Positions 64,000 through 64,000 of a stretch of DNA of 64,000 nt are shown here, in pieces; the first letter of the stretch is position 1, and each line of letters starts with the position of its first letter. The DNA is from Pseudomonas frederiksbergensis (GTDB lineage Bacteria > Pseudomonadota > Gammaproteobacteria > Pseudomonadales > Pseudomonadaceae), in NCBI RefSeq assembly GCF_035751725.1, contig NZ_CP142104.1:496001-560000 (forward strand), given 5' to 3'. The notes beneath the pieces are model-generated. The model saw nothing but the letters and a program-made list of their open reading frames with translations, was not told the origin of the DNA and did no database searches. The position numbers and the translations under genes were made by a program.

Positions 64000-64000
64000 G

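Overview
The window looks like a chromosomal segment of a Pseudomonas, most likely of the P. fluorescens group. The evidence is GC-rich codon use, several REP-type palindromes of the 'GAGCAGGCTCGCTCCCAC' class, and a gene set that matches the pseudomonad neighbourhood aceF - dipA - msrA - rlmJ - large acyl-CoA dehydrogenase - CvrA-type antiporter - MscK - SelO. In this strain that neighbourhood is interrupted by putA/putP, an orphan vgrG, zapA, an MCP gene and a decayed two-partner-secretion locus.

Region 1 (1-9.3 kb) is accessory DNA. It holds a LysR gene cut by the window edge, a collapsed toxin-antitoxin remnant, a truncated alpha/beta hydrolase, and a type VI secretion (T6SS) cargo locus. 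That locus has two overlapping PAAR-domain genes, the second ending in a glycine-rich membrane-active toxin tip. It is followed by three alternating toxin-tip/membrane-immunity units. The first two tips are intact and the third is broken by frameshifts, but all three immunity genes are open. Most junctions are 4-base stop/start overlaps. Next come a broken small gene, an enterobacterial-type queC, an EamA transporter and its divergent LysR regulator.

Region 2 (9.3-27.9 kb, minus strand) is a complete aryl polyene (APE) type II polyketide cluster of about 21 genes. It starts with a chain-length-factor-like protein and runs through acyltransferase, two ACPs, a membrane protein, an AMP-ligase fused to a dehydratase, glycosyltransferase, LpxL-like acyltransferase, MIO ammonia lyase, thioesterase, LolA-like protein, MMPL exporter, cation/proton-antiporter-like protein, FAD oxidoreductase, methyltransferase, DUF3261 lipoprotein, two ketosynthases, dehydratase, ketoreductase and a periplasmic protein. 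Nearly every gene overlaps the next, so this is one translationally coupled operon, with a possible break at an inverted REP pair near 23.6 kb.

Region 3 (28.2-38.7 kb) is housekeeping: a ParA-like ATPase, trxC, ycaC with a divergent LysR regulator that lacks a normal start codon, a small acidic protein, selO, mscK and cvrA.

Region 4 (38.9-43.2 kb) is a decayed contact-dependent-inhibition/TpsB locus. A TpsB (ShlB/FhaC) gene is truncated by a 71-bp hairpin element, the large TpsA gene is missing, and only toxin tails and two immunity-like genes remain, separated by a second copy of the hairpin. A lipoprotein gene, a possible structured RNA and a DUF6124-like remnant follow.

Region 5 (43.2-64 kb) holds an MCP, a small coiled-coil protein with zapA, an acyl-CoA dehydrogenase, putA and putP with a set of PutA operator repeats between them, a DUF2165 protein, an orphan vgrG, rlmJ, msrA, dipA, a PhoD-like phosphatase and the 3' part of aceF.
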